Positions 54,507 to 62,408 of a stretch of DNA of 64,000 nt are shown here, piece by piece. Below the pieces are notes generated by a model, which had not been told where the DNA came from, did no database searches, and saw nothing but the letters and a program-made list of their open reading frames with translations. The translations under genes and the position numbers were made by a program. The DNA comes from Streptomyces showdoensis (GTDB taxonomy: Bacteria > Actinomycetota > Actinomycetes > Streptomycetales > Streptomycetaceae): NCBI RefSeq assembly GCF_039535475.1, contig NZ_BAAAXG010000026.1, forward strand, positions 3,095,501 through 3,159,500, given 5' to 3'. Positions within the stretch are counted from its first letter, which is position 1, and each line of letters opens with the position of its first letter.

Positions 54507-55739
54507 TCAGGGGCGGCGCGCTGCGACCTTGCTCACCTCGGGCCGCGGTCCTTCGCCCTCGGGCCGGACGTTCCGCATGCGGCCGTACGCGTAGACGCAG
54601 CCCGCCAGGGCCAGGTCGGACAGCAGCATGAAGCCGATCGAGTACGAGCCCTTGGCGCTGTAGATGGCGCCCATGACCAGCGGCGGGACGAAGCCGCCCA
54701 GGCCGCCCGTCGCGCCGACGATGCCGGTGACGCTGCCGACCTGGGCCTGCGGGGTGACCTGGGAGACGAGGGCGAAGACGGAGCCGCTCGCGGTGCCGAG
54801 GCCCGCGGCCATCAGGAGCAGGGCGGTGGTGCCGCCGGGGTTCAGGGGCGGGTCGAAGGCCTGGACGATCGCGAGGAGCGCGACGACGCCGAGCGCCGCG
54901 GAGGTCACCAGGGCGGGGTGGATCCGGTCCGAGAGCCAGCCGCCGATGGGCCGGAACACCACCGTCACCAGGGCGAATCCGGCGGCCTTGGTGCCCGCGT
55001 CGGTCGGGTCGAGCTCGTACCAGGTCTTCAGGTACGTCGGCAGGTAGACGCCGAAGGCGACGATGCCGCCGAAGCCGATCGCGTAGAGCGCCGACAGCTC
55101 CCAGGTGACCCGCAGCCGCCCGGCCTCGCCGAGGCGGTGGGCGAGGGAGGCGGAGGGGACCGGCCGGTCGGGGCGGTCGGTGATGAGCAGGGCGGCGAGC
55201 ACGGCGTACACGGCGAGGGCGACGGCCACCACGAGGAAGGGCAGGTTCTCGCCGTGCTTCGCGATCCGCGGGGTGAAGTAGCCGGAGAGCGCCACGCCGC
55301 CCATGCCCATCCCGAAGACCCCGAGGGCGAAGCCGCGCTTGGCCGGCGGGAACCAGGAGTTCACCAGCGGGATGCCGATGGCGAAGGTGGTGCCGCCGAG
55401 GCCGAGCAGGAAGCCGACGGCCAGCATCAGGCCGTACGAGTCCTTGACCACGGTCAGGAGCAGCACGGGCACGATGGTCAGCGCCGCCGCCAGCGGGAAC
55501 ATGCGCCGCGCGCCGTACCGGTCGGTGAGCGCCCCCGCCGGGATCCGGCCCAGCGAGCCGACCAGGACGGGGACGGCGACGAGCAGCGACTGCTCGAAGG
55601 AGCTGAGGGAGAGCCGGTCCCCGTACCAGCTGGCGAGCGGGGCGATCAGGTCCCAGGCCCAGAAGGTGAGGGTGAAGCCGATGGTCGCCATGGCCAGGTT
55701 GCGGTAGGCGGCCGCGGGGATCTTCGCTTCGGTGTCCAC
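54507..55739 (-). CDS. NarK-type nitrate/nitrite MFS transporter
   Basis: This 410-residue, twelve-helix carrier starts at GTG 55739 (VDTEAKIPAAAYRNLAMATI). It carries nitrate/nitrite-porter features: RIPAGALTDRYGARRMFPLA, and the Gly-rich signature GLGGTTFAIGIPLVNSWFPP in helix 5 and ASGSVFALVSQVTPQAQVGS with GIVGATGGLGGFVPPLVMGA in helix 11. These motifs surround the two substrate Arg of NarK. It would import nitrate or export nitrite across the cytoplasmic membrane. It stands 20 bases upstream of matB on the same strand. Confidence 0.87.
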   Translation of the reverse strand: MDTEAKIPAAAYRNLAMATIGFTLTFWAWDLIAPLASWYGDRLSLSSFEQSLLVAVPVLVGSLGRIPAGALTDRYGARRMFPLAAALTIVPVLLLTVVKDSYGLMLAVGFLLGLGGTTFAIGIPLVNSWFPPAKRGFALGVFGMGMGGVALSGYFTPRIAKHGENLPFLVVAVALAVYAVLAALLITDRPDRPVPSASLAHRLGEAGRLRVTWELSALYAIGFGGIVAFGVYLPTYLKTWYELDPTDAGTKAAGFALVTVVFRPIGGWLSDRIHPALVTSAALGVVALLAIVQAFDPPLNPGGTTALLLMAAGLGTASGSVFALVSQVTPQAQVGSVTGIVGATGGLGGFVPPLVMGAIYSAKGSYSIGFMLLSDLALAGCVYAYGRMRNVRPEGEGPRPEVSKVAARRP

Positions 55740-55795
55740 GCTCCCAGTCAAGATCCGGAGAGGGCGGCGGGGCGCGCGGGGGTACGCCGTACGGG

Positions 55796-57391
55796 TCAGG
55801 GCCAGTCGAGCGTCGTGGGCGGGGTGCCGTCGTCCTCCACGTGGAGGCGCAGTCCGGCCTCGCCGGCCGTCACCTCCACCGTGACGGCCCGGACGCCGGG
55901 GCGGCGGTGGGCGGCGGCGAGCGCCCCGCGCAGGGCGCCGAGCAGCCGGTCGGCGGAGCTCTCGTCGGCGAGGGTGTCGACCGCGCCGGAGAAGTGGACG
56001 GAGGGCTGGAAGCCGAGCAGCGCCGCCGCGCCGCCGGTCTCCCGCAGCACCCGGCCGCGGAACGAGGTCGGGGCGTCCGCCGGCGGCTGCTGGAGCGCGA
56101 AGATGGTCGTGCGGACCTCCTGGATCGTCGAGTCCAGCTCGTCGACCGCCCGTCCGAGGAGCGCGTTCTCGTCGGAGGACTCGCCCGCCCGGCGCCGGGT
56201 CGACTCCAGCATCATCTCGGTGGCGAACAGGCGCTGGACGACCAGGTCGTGCAGGTCGCGGGCGATCCGGTCGCGGTCCTCGTAGACGGCGAGCCGCTCC
56301 CGGTTGTGCTGGGCGTCGGCGAGCACCAGGGCGAGGGCCGCCTGGGAGGCGAACTGGGCGGCGAGCAGCCGGTCCACCGCCGTGTACGGGCGGCCGCCGC
56401 GCCGCCGGGGCAGGGCGAGGGTGCCGATGAGCTTCCCGCCGCTCTGCAGCGGCAGCATCATCGAGGGCCCGAAGCGGCTGCGGACGTGGGTGGTCATCCG
56501 GGGGTCGGTCGACGAGTCCTCGATGAAGACGGGCTCGCCGCCGAGCAGCTGGACCAGGACGGGGGAGCCGGGGGCGATCGTGGTGCCGACCAGGTCGCCG
56601 GGGTCGTCGGTGGTCGAGGCGGCGACGATCTCCATGCCGCCCTCCTCGGTGGGCTGGAGCACCACGCCGGCGGAGGCGTCGGCGAGCAGCCTGGCCCGCT
56701 CGGCGACGGTCATCAGGGCGTTCTCGGCGGGTTCGCCGGCGAGCAGCGCCGTGGTGACGGCGGCGGCGCCCTCGATCCACCGCTCGCGCTGCCGGGCCGT
56801 CTCGTACAGCCGGGCGTTGCCGATCGCGATGCCCGCCTGGGAGGCGAGGACGCGCAGCAGGCTGTGGTCCTCCTCGGTGAAGGGGCCCTCGCGCTTCTCG
56901 GTGAGGTAGAGGTTGCCGAACACCTCGGTGTGCACCCGGATGGGCACGCCGAGGAAGGCGTTCGTCTCCGGGTGCCCCTCGGGCACGCCGGCGGAGCGCG
57001 GGTCGGCGGCCGCGTCGTCGAGCCGCACCGACCGGGCCTCCTGGACGAGCACGCCGACCAGCCCGGTGTGCCCGTCGGGGAGCCGGCCGATGCGCCCCCG
57101 CTGCTCCTCGCTGAGGCCGGAGGTGTACAGCTCGGTCACGGTCCGGCGCTCGGGGTCGACGACCCCGAGCGCCCCGTAGCGGGCCCCGGTCAGCTGGGTC
57201 GCGGTCTCCACGAGGTGCTGGAGGGTGGAGCGCAGCTCCAGTTCGCTGCCGACGCCGAGGACGGCTTCGAGCAGCATGGGCAGCCGGGGGACCGGGGAGG
57301 CGTCGGCGGGCCCGTCGGCGTGCGCGCCGTGCCCGTCGCCCCGCCCGTCCCCCTGCTCGTCCATGATCGACATGGGTTCATTGTCGTACAA
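55796..57391 (-). CDS. Two-GAF sensor histidine kinase, degenerate ATP-binding domain
   Basis: This 531-residue, DevS/DosT-like cytoplasmic sensor has GAF1 at about 50-195 (ATQLTGARYGALGVVDPERR) and GAF2 at about 208-360 (MLPLQSGGKLIGTLALPRRR). A HisKA_3 dimerisation helix carries phospho-His381 (RDRIARDLHDLVVQRLFATE). The ATPase part is short and lacks a normal N box (GALRGALAAAHRRPGVRAVT) and ends right after HVEDDGTPPT, so autophosphorylation is doubtful. No response regulator is adjacent. The TTG start (57391) is uncertain; ATG 57373 is an alternative. The GAF domains may bind haem, as in DevS. Confidence 0.82.
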   Translation of the reverse strand: MYDNEPMSIMDEQGDGRGDGHGAHADGPADASPVPRLPMLLEAVLGVGSELELRSTLQHLVETATQLTGARYGALGVVDPERRTVTELYTSGLSEEQRGRIGRLPDGHTGLVGVLVQEARSVRLDDAAADPRSAGVPEGHPETNAFLGVPIRVHTEVFGNLYLTEKREGPFTEEDHSLLRVLASQAGIAIGNARLYETARQRERWIEGAAAVTTALLAGEPAENALMTVAERARLLADASAGVVLQPTEEGGMEIVAASTTDDPGDLVGTTIAPGSPVLVQLLGGEPVFIEDSSTDPRMTTHVRSRFGPSMMLPLQSGGKLIGTLALPRRRGGRPYTAVDRLLAAQFASQAALALVLADAQHNRERLAVYEDRDRIARDLHDLVVQRLFATEMMLESTRRRAGESSDENALLGRAVDELDSTIQEVRTTIFALQQPPADAPTSFRGRVLRETGGAAALLGFQPSVHFSGAVDTLADESSADRLLGALRGALAAAHRRPGVRAVTVEVTAGEAGLRLHVEDDGTPPTTLDWP

Positions 57392-57407
57392 AACACCCGC
57401 CCGCCGA

Positions 57408-58451
57408 CTATTCGCTTTCGGCCAGCGGGTCGAGGACGAGCGGCTGGATCTTGCCCTCCAGCATCGCCCCCAGACCCAGCACGGCGCAGATGTCGGGCCG
57501 CTCGGCGATGTGCACCGGCATCCCGGTGGCCTCGCGCAGCATCTGGTCGAGGCCCGGCAGCAGGGCGCTGCCGCCGACCATCATGATGCCGCGGTCCGCG
57601 AGGTCGGCCACCAGGTCGGGCGGGCAGTCGCGGAGCACCTTGCCGATGACGTCGAGCACGGCGGTCAGCGGGGTCTGGATGGCCTCCCGCACGGCGGCGG
57701 TGTCGACGGTCACCGAACGGGCCAGGCCGGTGGCCACGTCCCGGCCGTGGATCTCGGTGTAGGTCGGCCCCTGGAGCGTCAGGCCGTTGCCGTGCAGGGC
57801 CACTTGCAGCGGGCGCACCGACTGGCTGGGCAGCATCAGCTCGTGCTGGTGGCGCAGGTGCTGGATGACCGCGTGGTCGATGGCGTCGCCGCCGACCGGG
57901 ACGCGTTCGGCGGTGACGATGGCGCCGAGCGAGAGCACGGCGACCTGGGTGGTGGCGGCCCCGCACACCATGATCATGGTCGCGGTGGGCTGCTCCACCG
58001 GGAGTCCGCAGCCCACGGCCGCCGCGATCAGGGTGTCGACCAGTTCGACCCGGCGGGCGCCGAGGCCGACCAGGGTCTCCACGGCGGCGCGCTGGGCGAG
58101 CGGGTCGCTGTCGTGCGGGGTGCAGGCGGCGGCGCGCAGCCGCGGCTTGCGGCGCAGCTGGCGGCGGAGCTTGTCGCCGAGCAGGTGACGGAGCATCCGC
58201 TGGGCCATCTCGATGTCGACGACGGTGCCGCCGGAGACCGGGCGGACCACCCGGATGTAGTCCGGGGTGCGGCCGGTCATCTTCTCGGCGAGGGCGCCGA
58301 CGGCGATCAGCGCTCCGGTGCGGGTGTTCACGGCGGCGACGGACGGCTCGTCGACGACGAGTCCGGCGCCCTTGACGAAGACCCGGGTGCGGGCTGCTCC
58401 CAGGTCGACGGCGACATGGCAGCGGCGCAGCTGCTCAAGGCTGACGGTCAC
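57408..58451 (-). CDS. mbl: MreB-like cytoskeletal protein Mbl
   Basis: This 347-residue actin-fold ATPase starts at GTG 58451 with a ggagg ribosome site. It shows the phosphate loops CHVAVDLGAARTRVFVKGAG (phosphate 1) and MIMVCGAATTQVAVLSLGAI (phosphate 2), and the adenosine motif RGIMMVGGSALLPGLDQMLR. The MreB catalytic surroundings are diverged, as known for the short Streptomyces Mbl, which helps MreB in spore-wall formation. It ends 17 bases before the histidine kinase start. Confidence 0.88.
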   Translation of the reverse strand: MTVSLEQLRRCHVAVDLGAARTRVFVKGAGLVVDEPSVAAVNTRTGALIAVGALAEKMTGRTPDYIRVVRPVSGGTVVDIEMAQRMLRHLLGDKLRRQLRRKPRLRAAACTPHDSDPLAQRAAVETLVGLGARRVELVDTLIAAAVGCGLPVEQPTATMIMVCGAATTQVAVLSLGAIVTAERVPVGGDAIDHAVIQHLRHQHELMLPSQSVRPLQVALHGNGLTLQGPTYTEIHGRDVATGLARSVTVDTAAVREAIQTPLTAVLDVIGKVLRDCPPDLVADLADRGIMMVGGSALLPGLDQMLREATGMPVHIAERPDICAVLGLGAMLEGKIQPLVLDPLAESE

Positions 58452-58606
58452 GGCGTTCCTCCGGAGTGCGGTGCTGGCACGGGCGAGGGGTGCGCGGAGC
58501 GCGGTCCTGTTCGCATCGTGCTGCCGCCCCGGCCCGGGCGCGCGTTGGGCTGCGCCGCCCGGGGGTGGAGCGGCGCCGGGGGTCGGTGACACGGGGTCAG
58601 GCCGGG

Positions 58607-59176
58607 TCAGGGCTCCACCGGCAGCAGCCGCTGGAGCAGCCCCCAGGCGAACTCGGCCGCGCACGCGGACCCGTCGGGCAGCGTGAAGTCGAGCCGGGTG
58701 AGCGCGGGGGAGACCTGCTCGCGGGCCCGGGCGTCCCGGAAGGCGGCGTAGACCTCGTCGATCGTGCACCGCCACGGCAGCAGGTCGGCCGCGGTGCCCA
58801 GTTCGGGTACGGGGGCGCCCGGCGCCCTGGTCAGCGCCCGGGACCAGACGGCGCGGCGCGGGCCGACGGCGACCGTGAACCGCAGCTCGGGCCAGAGCGG
58901 CACCGGCCACGTCCAGGCCTGGTGGCCGGCGGGGAAGCCCGGGATCGCCAGGCGCGCCTCGGGTTCGCCCAGTGCGGCGCGGTAGCGGTCGAGTTCGCCC
59001 GGTCCGCGCGGGGCGTGCGCCCGCGCCTGCCAGCGCTTGTTCGCCTCGCGCATCACGCCGTGGGTGGCGCCCAGCTCGCGCAGCGCGTCCTCGACGAGCC
59101 CCGGCTGGTGGTCGGCCATCCGGCGGAGCAGGACGAGCTGGAACTCGTACGGTCCAAAGGGGGCGGCAGGGGTCAT
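58607..59176 (-). CDS. Hypothetical protein, 189 residues
   Basis: This is a soluble protein of unknown function. The N-terminus is helical (LVLLRRMADHQPGLVEDALR, ATHGVMREANKRWQARAHAP), and the C-terminal part is mixed (PWRCTIDEVYAAFRDARARE, EFAWGLLQRLLPVEP). CAGGAT lies six bases before ATG 59176, again a leaderless-type start. It is located between mbl and a divergent zinc-ribbon protein. Widely present in Streptomyces as far as I recall, without an assigned role. Confidence 0.7.
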   Translation of the reverse strand: MTPAAPFGPYEFQLVLLRRMADHQPGLVEDALRELGATHGVMREANKRWQARAHAPRGPGELDRYRAALGEPEARLAIPGFPAGHQAWTWPVPLWPELRFTVAVGPRRAVWSRALTRAPGAPVPELGTAADLLPWRCTIDEVYAAFRDARAREQVSPALTRLDFTLPDGSACAAEFAWGLLQRLLPVEP

Positions 59177-59298
59177 GCGCCCATCCTGCCCGAAGGGGGA
59201 GATTAGCGACGGCACGCCCACGACCTGCGGTTTCCTCACAGGATCCTCACGTCCGTGGCTATCTGTCGTGTCCATGGGGCGCATAGCCTGCGGGCGCC

Positions 59299-60123
59299 AT
59301 GGACTACTGCCACCAGTGCCGACGGCATCTCAACGGCGCCCTGGCCTGTGCCGGCTGCGGGACCCCCGCCGAGGAGCTGCGGTACCGCGCCCCCCATCCG
59401 ATCGCCGAGCCGGCGTACGTTCCCCCGCCGGCCGCCGAGCCGGAGTTCGGCGACGCCTTCGAGCTCGACCTCCTGGAGCCGCCGCGCCCCGCTCGGGGGC
59501 GGGCCGCGGCGCGCCGGGGTGCGCGGGGCGCGGGCAAGGGCGGCCGCCGGGCGCGCTCGCGGCGGGGACGGACGGTCCTGCTCGGCACGCTGGGGCTGGT
59601 GCTCGCGGCGGGGGCGCTGAGCATGGCGCGCCTGGCCCTGGAGCCCGACGGGGGCGGCGCGGCCACCGCCGTGCGGGAGGAGGAGGTCGTCGAGACCCCC
59701 CTCGATCCCGCCGTGCCCACCCCTTCGGAGAGCACCGGGCGGTCCGAGGACCCCGGCACGGTCGAGCAGCCCGACTCCGCGGGCCCGACGCCCACGGGCC
59801 ACGCCTCGCAGGGCCCGGGCGACGACGGCGCTGCCGGCGGGGGCTCCGGCGGCTCCGGTGACTCCGGCGCGCCCGCCGGCGGTACGGGAACGGGCTCCGG
59901 CTCCGGTACGGGCTCGGGGGACGGGTCCGGCGGCCCCTCGCCGCGGACGTCCACCGGCTCCCCGGCCCCGGGCGGCACGCCCTCCGCCACGGCCTCCGGC
60001 AGCGCCTCGCCCACGGCGAGCGGCCCGGCGCCGACCACGGGCACGGGAACGCCGAGCGCGACGCCCAGCTCCTCGCCGAGCCCGACGCCGACGTGCACCC
60101 GCTTCCTGTGGTGGTGCGTGTAA
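59299..60123 (+). CDS. Zinc-ribbon single-pass membrane protein (SCO2400-like)
   Basis: This 274-residue protein has an N-terminal zinc ribbon (YCHQCRRHLNGALACAGCG: CxxC-x9-CxxC). A basic linker and one membrane helix follow at about 95-112 (TVLLGTLGLVLAAGALSMAR). The long Ser/Thr/Pro/Gly-rich extracellular tail is low complexity and ends CTRFLWWCV. The start MDYCHQCRR and end CTRFLWW are the hallmark of a Streptomyces family I recall as SCO2400-like. Function unknown; membrane signalling or wall anchoring is possible. Confidence 0.8.
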   Translation: MDYCHQCRRHLNGALACAGCGTPAEELRYRAPHPIAEPAYVPPPAAEPEFGDAFELDLLEPPRPARGRAAARRGARGAGKGGRRARSRRGRTVLLGTLGLVLAAGALSMARLALEPDGGGAATAVREEEVVETPLDPAVPTPSESTGRSEDPGTVEQPDSAGPTPTGHASQGPGDDGAAGGGSGGSGDSGAPAGGTGTGSGSGTGSGDGSGGPSPRTSTGSPAPGGTPSATASGSASPTASGPAPTTGTGTPSATPSSSPSPTPTCTRFLWWCV

Positions 60124-60175
60124 GGCGGTGCGGGCGGCCCCGCGGTGCGGTGCGCCGCGCGGCCCCGCGGTGCGG

Positions 60176-60316
60176 TGACGCCGTGCACTGACGTCGTGCG
60201 CTGACGTCGTGCGGTGACGCCGTGCGCTGACGCCGTGCGCTGACGTCGTGCGCTTACGCCGTGCGCTGACGTCGTGCGCTTACGCCGTGCGCTGACGTCG
60301 TGCGCTTACGCCGTGC
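60176..60316. repeat. Eleven 13-base tandem repeats ending in the marR stop codon
   Basis: Units of t(g/t)acg(c/t)cgtgcgc follow each other in perfect 13-base register from 60176. The last unit (60306) contains tta, the stop codon of the minus-strand MarR gene, and its last codons. Upstream copies alternate between tgacgtc and ttacgcc. Confidence 0.92.
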
Positions 60317-60734
60317 CGAGCATCCGCCTCAGGAGGTCGCGCAGGAGTGTGCGCTCGGCCTCGGTCAGCTCGCCGAGCGGCTCGCGGGCGAAGTGCAGCG
60401 ACTCGCGCAGGCGGCGGGCGACGTCGCGGCCCTCCTCGGTGGGGGCGGCCACCTTGACCCGGCGGTCGGCGGGGTCGGGGCGGCGCTCGGCGAGGCCGCG
60501 GGACTCCAGGCGGTCGATGATCCCCGTCACGTTGGACGGCTCGCACTTGAGCTTCTCGGCGATCTTCCGCATGGGTGTCGGCTCCAGCGAGAGCAGGCCG
60601 AGGACGCGGGCCTGGGCGCCGGTGAGGGCGTGCTGGGCGGCGGCCTCCTCGTACTCGTCGTGGTAGCGCGCCACGACCGTGCCGATGAGCTCCACGACTT
60701 CCAGCGTCAGAGGGTCCGTGCGTCTGGTGGGCAT
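60306..60734 (-). CDS. MarR-family transcriptional regulator
   Basis: This 142-residue winged-helix protein has HALTGAQARVLGLLSLEPTP, the recognition region MRKIAEKLKCEPSNVTGIID, wing DRRVKVAAPTEEG and a dimerisation tail REPLGELTEAERTLLRDLLR. Unlike OhrR at 40784, it has no N-terminal sensing Cys; a single Cys lies in the DNA-binding helix region. ATG 60734 gives MPTRRTDPLTLEVVEL. It is divergent from a reductase-Ohr gene pair that it probably represses. Confidence 0.88.
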   Translation of the reverse strand: MPTRRTDPLTLEVVELIGTVVARYHDEYEEAAAQHALTGAQARVLGLLSLEPTPMRKIAEKLKCEPSNVTGIIDRLESRGLAERRPDPADRRVKVAAPTEEGRDVARRLRESLHFAREPLGELTEAERTLLRDLLRRMLGTA

Positions 60735-60823
60735 GGGTTCATCGTACTCCGATACTTGACAACATGAAATATTGAGGCGCATGGTTGTTTCAGTTCATGA
60801 AGCATTTCTAGGAGGCTCAGCCG
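60735..60823. promoter_or_regulatory. Divergent promoter region of marR and the reductase-ohr genes
   Basis: The AT-rich gap contains TTGACA (about 60756) and an 8-base palindrome TTCATGAA at 60794-60801, close to the reductase start. Either could be part of a MarR site. A ribosome site taggagg precedes ATG 60824. Confidence 0.5.
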
Positions 60824-61843
60824 ATGTCCGCACTGCCCGCGTCCAGCCGTGAGTGGCACCTCGTCTCCCGTCCGCACGGCTGGCCCGTGCCCGCGGACTT
60901 CGCCCTGCGCGAGACCCCGGTCGCCGAGCCCGCCGAGGGCCGTGTCCTCGTGCGCAACCTGCACTTCTCCGTCGACCCGTACATGCGCGGCCGCATGAAC
61001 GAGGTCAAGTCCTACATTCCCCCGTTCGCGCTGGACCACCCCATGGACGGCGGTGCGGTCGGCGAGGTCGTCGCCTCCAACGCCGAGGGCTTCGCCGTCG
61101 GCGACCACGTGCTGCACGGCCTCGGCTGGCGCGAGTACGCGGAGGTGCCCGCCCAGCACGCCACCAAGGTCGACCCGGAGCTCGCCCCGCTCTCCACCTA
61201 CCTCGGCGTGCTCGGCATGACCGGCCTCACCGCCTACGCCGGCCTCTTCGACGTGGCCTCCTTCAAGGAGGGCGACGCCGTCTTCGTCTCCGGCGCGGCC
61301 GGCGCCGTCGGCAGCCAGGTCGGCCAGATGGCGAAGCTCAAGGGCGCCTCCCGGGTGATCGGCTCGGCCGGCTCCGACGAGAAGGTCAAGTGGCTCGTCG
61401 AGGAGCTCGGCTTCGACGCCGCCTTCAACTACAAGAACGGCCCGGTCAAGGACCAGCTCCGCGAGGCCGCCCCGGACGGCATCGACGTCTACTTCGACAA
61501 CGTCGGCGGCGACCACCTGGAAGCCGCGATCTCCTCGCTCAACGTGCACGGCCGCGCCACCATCTGCGGCATGATCGCGCAGTACAACGACACCGAGCCG
61601 GTCCCCGGCCCGCGCAACATGGCCATGATCATCGGCAAGCGGCTCCGCCTCCAGGGCGTCCTCGTCGGCGACCACTACGGGATGCAGCAGCAGTTCGTCC
61701 AGGAGGTCGGCGGCTGGCTGCGCTCCGGCGAGCTGAAGTACGGCGAGACCTTCGTCGAGGGCATCGAGAACGGCGTGGACGGCTTCCTCGGCCTGCTCCG
61801 CGGCGAGAACACCGGAAAGATGATCGTCTCGCTGACCCGTTAG
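60824..61843 (+). CDS. NADP-dependent oxidoreductase (zinc-less MDR, CurA/leukotriene reductase type)
   Basis: This 339-residue enzyme reduces alpha,beta-unsaturated carbonyls with NADPH. The sequence VRNLHFSVDPYMRGRMNEVK near 44-63 is typical of the family. The Rossmann motif is VFVSGAAGAVGSQVGQMAKL near 151-170. GIDVYFDNVGGDHLEAAISS marks the substrate side. Catalytic zinc Cys are absent. It is followed by ohr, suggesting joint detoxification of lipid peroxides and the aldehydes they yield. Confidence 0.9.
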   Translation: MSALPASSREWHLVSRPHGWPVPADFALRETPVAEPAEGRVLVRNLHFSVDPYMRGRMNEVKSYIPPFALDHPMDGGAVGEVVASNAEGFAVGDHVLHGLGWREYAEVPAQHATKVDPELAPLSTYLGVLGMTGLTAYAGLFDVASFKEGDAVFVSGAAGAVGSQVGQMAKLKGASRVIGSAGSDEKVKWLVEELGFDAAFNYKNGPVKDQLREAAPDGIDVYFDNVGGDHLEAAISSLNVHGRATICGMIAQYNDTEPVPGPRNMAMIIGKRLRLQGVLVGDHYGMQQQFVQEVGGWLRSGELKYGETFVEGIENGVDGFLGLLRGENTGKMIVSLTR

Positions 61844-61906
61844 TCTTCCCTCAGCCGTCGCGATCGTGGGCGCGAGTCGCGGCGAACGAAGAAGGAAGAC
61901 ATCAGC

Positions 61907-62329
<423 letters not shown>

Positions 62330-62347
62330 TCACGGGATACCGTAGTG

Positions 62348-62385
62348 AGGGGGCCGCACCCCGACCGACCGAGGTGCGGCCCTCT
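62348..62385 (+). terminator. Terminator hairpin after ohr copy 2
   Basis: A 10-bp perfect stem (gggccgcacc with ggtgcggccc) encloses a 12-base loop and is followed by tctt. It separates ohr from the convergent peptidase gene. Confidence 0.75.
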
Positions 62386-62408
62386 TCCACGCGTTCCCGC
62401 GCGCCGCG

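Noticed and set aside
60176..60316. CRISPR-like array
   Set aside because: Units are 13 bases with no spacers, so this is a plain tandem repeat.
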